Both the position numbers and the translations under genes were made by a program. The notes below the pieces were generated by a model. The model saw nothing but the letters and a program-made list of their open reading frames with translations, had not been told where the DNA came from and ran no database searches. Below are positions 61,348 through 64,000 of a stretch of 64,000 bases of DNA, in pieces (position 1 is the stretch's first letter; the number at the start of each line of letters is the position of its first letter). The DNA comes from Burhinus oedicnemus. Lineage: Eukaryota > Chordata > Aves > Charadriiformes > Burhinidae. The DNA lies in NCBI GenBank assembly GCA_008921705.1, contig VFFE01007256.1, forward strand, positions 517,050 through 581,049. The letters are read 5' to 3'.

Positions 61348-61748
61348 CATAAAATCATAGAATATGTTGGGTTGGAAGGGACCTTTAAAGGTCATCTAAT
61401 CCAACCCCCTTGCAGTAAGCAGGGACATCTTTAACTAGATCAGGTTGCTCAGAGCCTCATCAAGCCCGGCCTTCAATGTCTCCAGGGATGGGGTCCTCTA
61501 CCACCTCTCTGGGCCACCTGTTCCAGTGTTTCACCACCCTCATTGTAAAGAACTTCATCCTAATGTCTAATCTAAACCTACTCTGCTCTAGTTTAAAACC
61601 ATTGCCCCTCGTCCTACCGCTACATGCCCTTGCAAACAGCCCCTCCCCATCTTTCCTGTAGGCCCCCTTCGGGTACTGAAAGACTGCTCTAAGGTCTCCC
61701 CAGAGCCTTCTCTTCTCCAGGCTGAACAACCCCAATTCTCTCAGCCTA
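61348..61748 (-). mobile_element. CR1 LINE 3' fragment
   Basis: Minus strand. Tail (aaaatcatagaatatgttgg), UTR (catctaatccaacccccttg), then the last ~70 codons of ORF2 ([20 protein letters not shown] and [20 protein letters not shown]). 5'-truncated. Confidence 0.94.
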
Positions 61749-64000
61749 TATCATACAATGGTTGGGGCCAAGCCAATGCATGGATCAAGGGACTTCATGT
61801 CTTGAGGGACTTAGAGAGGGAAGTAAGACTTCACTAAGAAAGAGACTGTCCCCATTCCCATGGCGTGTTCCTCAGGGCTTTCTGCAGAGGCAGTTCATGC
61901 AAGACTGGAGAGATGTTTCAGGAGGCGGCAGCTCTTCAAGACTTAGGGTTATAGTTGGTTTAAATGTGTATTGTAAATTCACTGCTCAGTCAACTTGTGA
62001 GGAATTTAGGAGAGTGTAACTAATTTTTAGAAGAGTGCGGATTGCTGCACCAACAGGTTTAAGGAATGTCTTTTAGAAAAGCAGGCAACCTACTGAGATC
62101 CTTTAATTAAAATAAATACTTCTTTCCTCAAATCTTCCTTCGCCAGCTGAAATCCATCTTGTGTCAATTGATTAACATGTTGATGAAGGATTTATTAGTA
62201 AGTTTCTTACAGCCCGTTGAAATATTTTTTTTCCTGTTGCACATCTTCATAGCACTGCTCGAATCAGCTCTCAGTAGGGCAAGCTCCAGCCACAGAGCGT
62301 AGCACTGGTAAGAGTCAGAAAAGGGAACAAGTAGGAAATAGCATGATGATCTTTGGGCTTAATCCTACACGCCCAGAAGTGCCTGTACCCTGAGGAGTTC
62401 TGTATTTCTCAAGCATCAGGCTGAAGATGTTAGGTGTTAGCCAATATTTTGGTGTGCAACATGCCCAAGCAGTCTTTAAACAAGTTGAGCCCTGCCTGCA
62501 AGGTGAAACTGGGGCAAATGCTAGTTCTTTCCCACCAGTAACTGATCTGCTCTTGAACTACCCCAGCCTGGGTTTTTCTGGGAGGTGGCAGTGCCTCTAA
62601 CAGTGCCCAAGCCTGGGAAATGCAGTAGAACTGGATGGTTTTGATGAAGAACCTCATCGTATTTATCATAAAAGTATGAGAACGCTCTTGTATTTTTCCT
62701 CACTTTGCACATGGGTATAACCTTTATCACAGCAAATGTGATAACCTGCCTCACTGAGAGTGAACTGTGCATTTGTTGCACAACCTGGCAGGATGAGAAC
62801 AACTTGTGACGGCGAGGTGCCGTGCTCTGCTCCCCTGCCGAGAGCTGGAGGGGGAGGCTTTCCAAAAGCTCTGTGACCTGGAATTACACACCAGGGAGTT
62901 CAGGTGCTGATACCTAACAACTATGCACTTGAGGACCCAAATCTGCATCCAGCCATTACAGGGGTAGGGCCTTTACTCAGGCAAACCATGAACATTGGGA
63001 CACACTTGACTTTCAGTTGCAGGAGGCCTTGGAAGAGCTGGCTTGTTGGGTCTTATGGGCTCAGCAGTTGCTGAGTGGGAACCCGGGCATTTGTTTGCTT
63101 ATGGGGCTTTGCAGTAGTGTCTCAGCAAGGACTGTGGTTGGTGCAAATGCTGCTCTGCAAGCTTCTCCAAAGGGAGAACCCAACACAGCTCCTATTGAAA
63201 AGGATCACGGGGAGACTTGCGTGGGAAGGACCCACCCAGGGCTCTGGCTTTGGAAATCCACTGTGCTTTTGTAGATCCTTGAGCAGTGTAACCTTCAGCT
63301 TTGCCCACGTGGACCCACTTCTTCGTCAGTGTCATAAATTGTTGATAAATTATCTGGCAAAAACTTCTGTCCTCAACATCCCAGGGACACCTCTGCCCGG
63401 AATCAGTCTTTCCCGCTACCAGGGCAGCTGGGGATGGTTTGGGAAGCAGAGCTCTGCCTTTCCAAGCACAGCTGAGCTAGATTAGCCAGACCACCCTGCC
63501 GAGAGGCTCTGTGTGTCCTGTACTCGCCCTCCTAACAGACCACAGTCCTGCTGCAGCTGCTGGAGGAAGGCGCCTTGCACAGTAATGCTTCCCAGAGAGC
63601 AGAGCTGCAGAGCAGCTTGTCAGTCTCCCCAGTATTACCGCTCCTCTGCTTTGCTTCTCGCTGTTACCTAACGTGTGCAATCTCCTGGACACGTGCAGGG
63701 ATTGCAACGCTGCCAAGAGAGGCTGGTCTACCCTTTTTCCCTAATCAAATTTCCTGTTGCAGAACAAACCTGTGTAAGAGCATCCAGACGGCAAGTTATA
63801 CTGGTGAAATCTAACCTTTTCCTCAATTCACTGCCTAATGACCAAGAGATCCCAGTTGGTGCTAGGGAATACCAACCAGCTGTACCTGCGCTTCCCCGGA
63901 GAGCAGTCCTGCCAGCAATTCCTCCTTCCGCACTGTAATTTATCGCTGGACTGCCAGCATCTTCTCTCAGGACATGAGGTCTGCTCTCTTGGTGAATCAG
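61749..64000. other. Intergenic, no gene recognised
   Basis: Moderate GC, several 60-136-codon open frames (longest 63075-63485, + strand) without recognised domains, exon phase structure or similarity. The neighbour expected downstream of LRCH2 in mammals, IL13RA2, was not recognised here. Confidence 0.5.

Noticed and set aside
63075..63485. 136-codon + strand ORF, among the longest outside CR1
   Set aside because: No recognised motif, overlaps another frame in the same strand, and the region's GC content favours chance ORFs.

Overview
The window is vertebrate nuclear DNA, almost certainly from a bird. It is AT-rich and intron-dominated, carries several CR1 LINE copies with the avian octamer-type 3' tail (attctatg-like), and contains one avian-style solo retroviral LTR. 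Nothing bacterial is present: no operons, rRNA, tRNA or CRISPR array was seen. One gene is clear. It is the 3' three quarters of LRCH2 (leucine-rich repeats and calponin homology domain containing 2; X-linked in human, expected on the chromosome 4A equivalent in birds), on the + strand.

LRCH2 layout. Nineteen coding exons between 20579 and 47834 join in one reading frame with consensus splice sites and encode about 603 residues. Exons at 20579-24112 give the leucine-rich repeats. Exons at 25505-42323 give a long polar, probably disordered middle with an acidic/coiled-coil patch. Exons at 42266-47834 give the PFGLKPRS motif and the C-terminal calponin-homology (CH) domain, with a stop at 47832-47834. 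A 26-codon exon at 29726-29803 fits the frame as an optional cassette. The N-terminal exons, roughly the first 160 residues by comparison with remembered human LRCH2, were not found. They lie before the window, in the 20-N gap at 18689-18708, or were missed.

Upstream, 1-20578. A CpG-rich, GC-rich segment (1-about 460) looks like the edge of a CpG island. The rest is AT-rich unique sequence with a diverged CR1 (about 10370-10510), a solo LTR (12215-12882), an internal CR1 fragment (16244-16499), a GC-rich unclassified block (16500-17600) and a CR1 reverse-transcriptase remnant (about 17615-18688) that runs into the gap. Three weak exon-like segments (6027-6050, 7154-7207, 9439-9498) can be joined in phase into a 45-residue peptide with a C-terminal membrane segment. 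This is a hypothesis only.

Downstream, 47835-64000. This is probably a long 3' UTR and alternative 3' exons of LRCH2, then intergenic DNA. A locally GC-rich ORF at 52770-52936 encodes a hydrophobic helix and could be an alternative, membrane-anchoring C-terminus. AATAAA signals lie at 51170, 53288, 53439 and 57460. CR1 pieces lie at 53841, 60113 and 61348. No second gene could be recognised in the last 6 kb.
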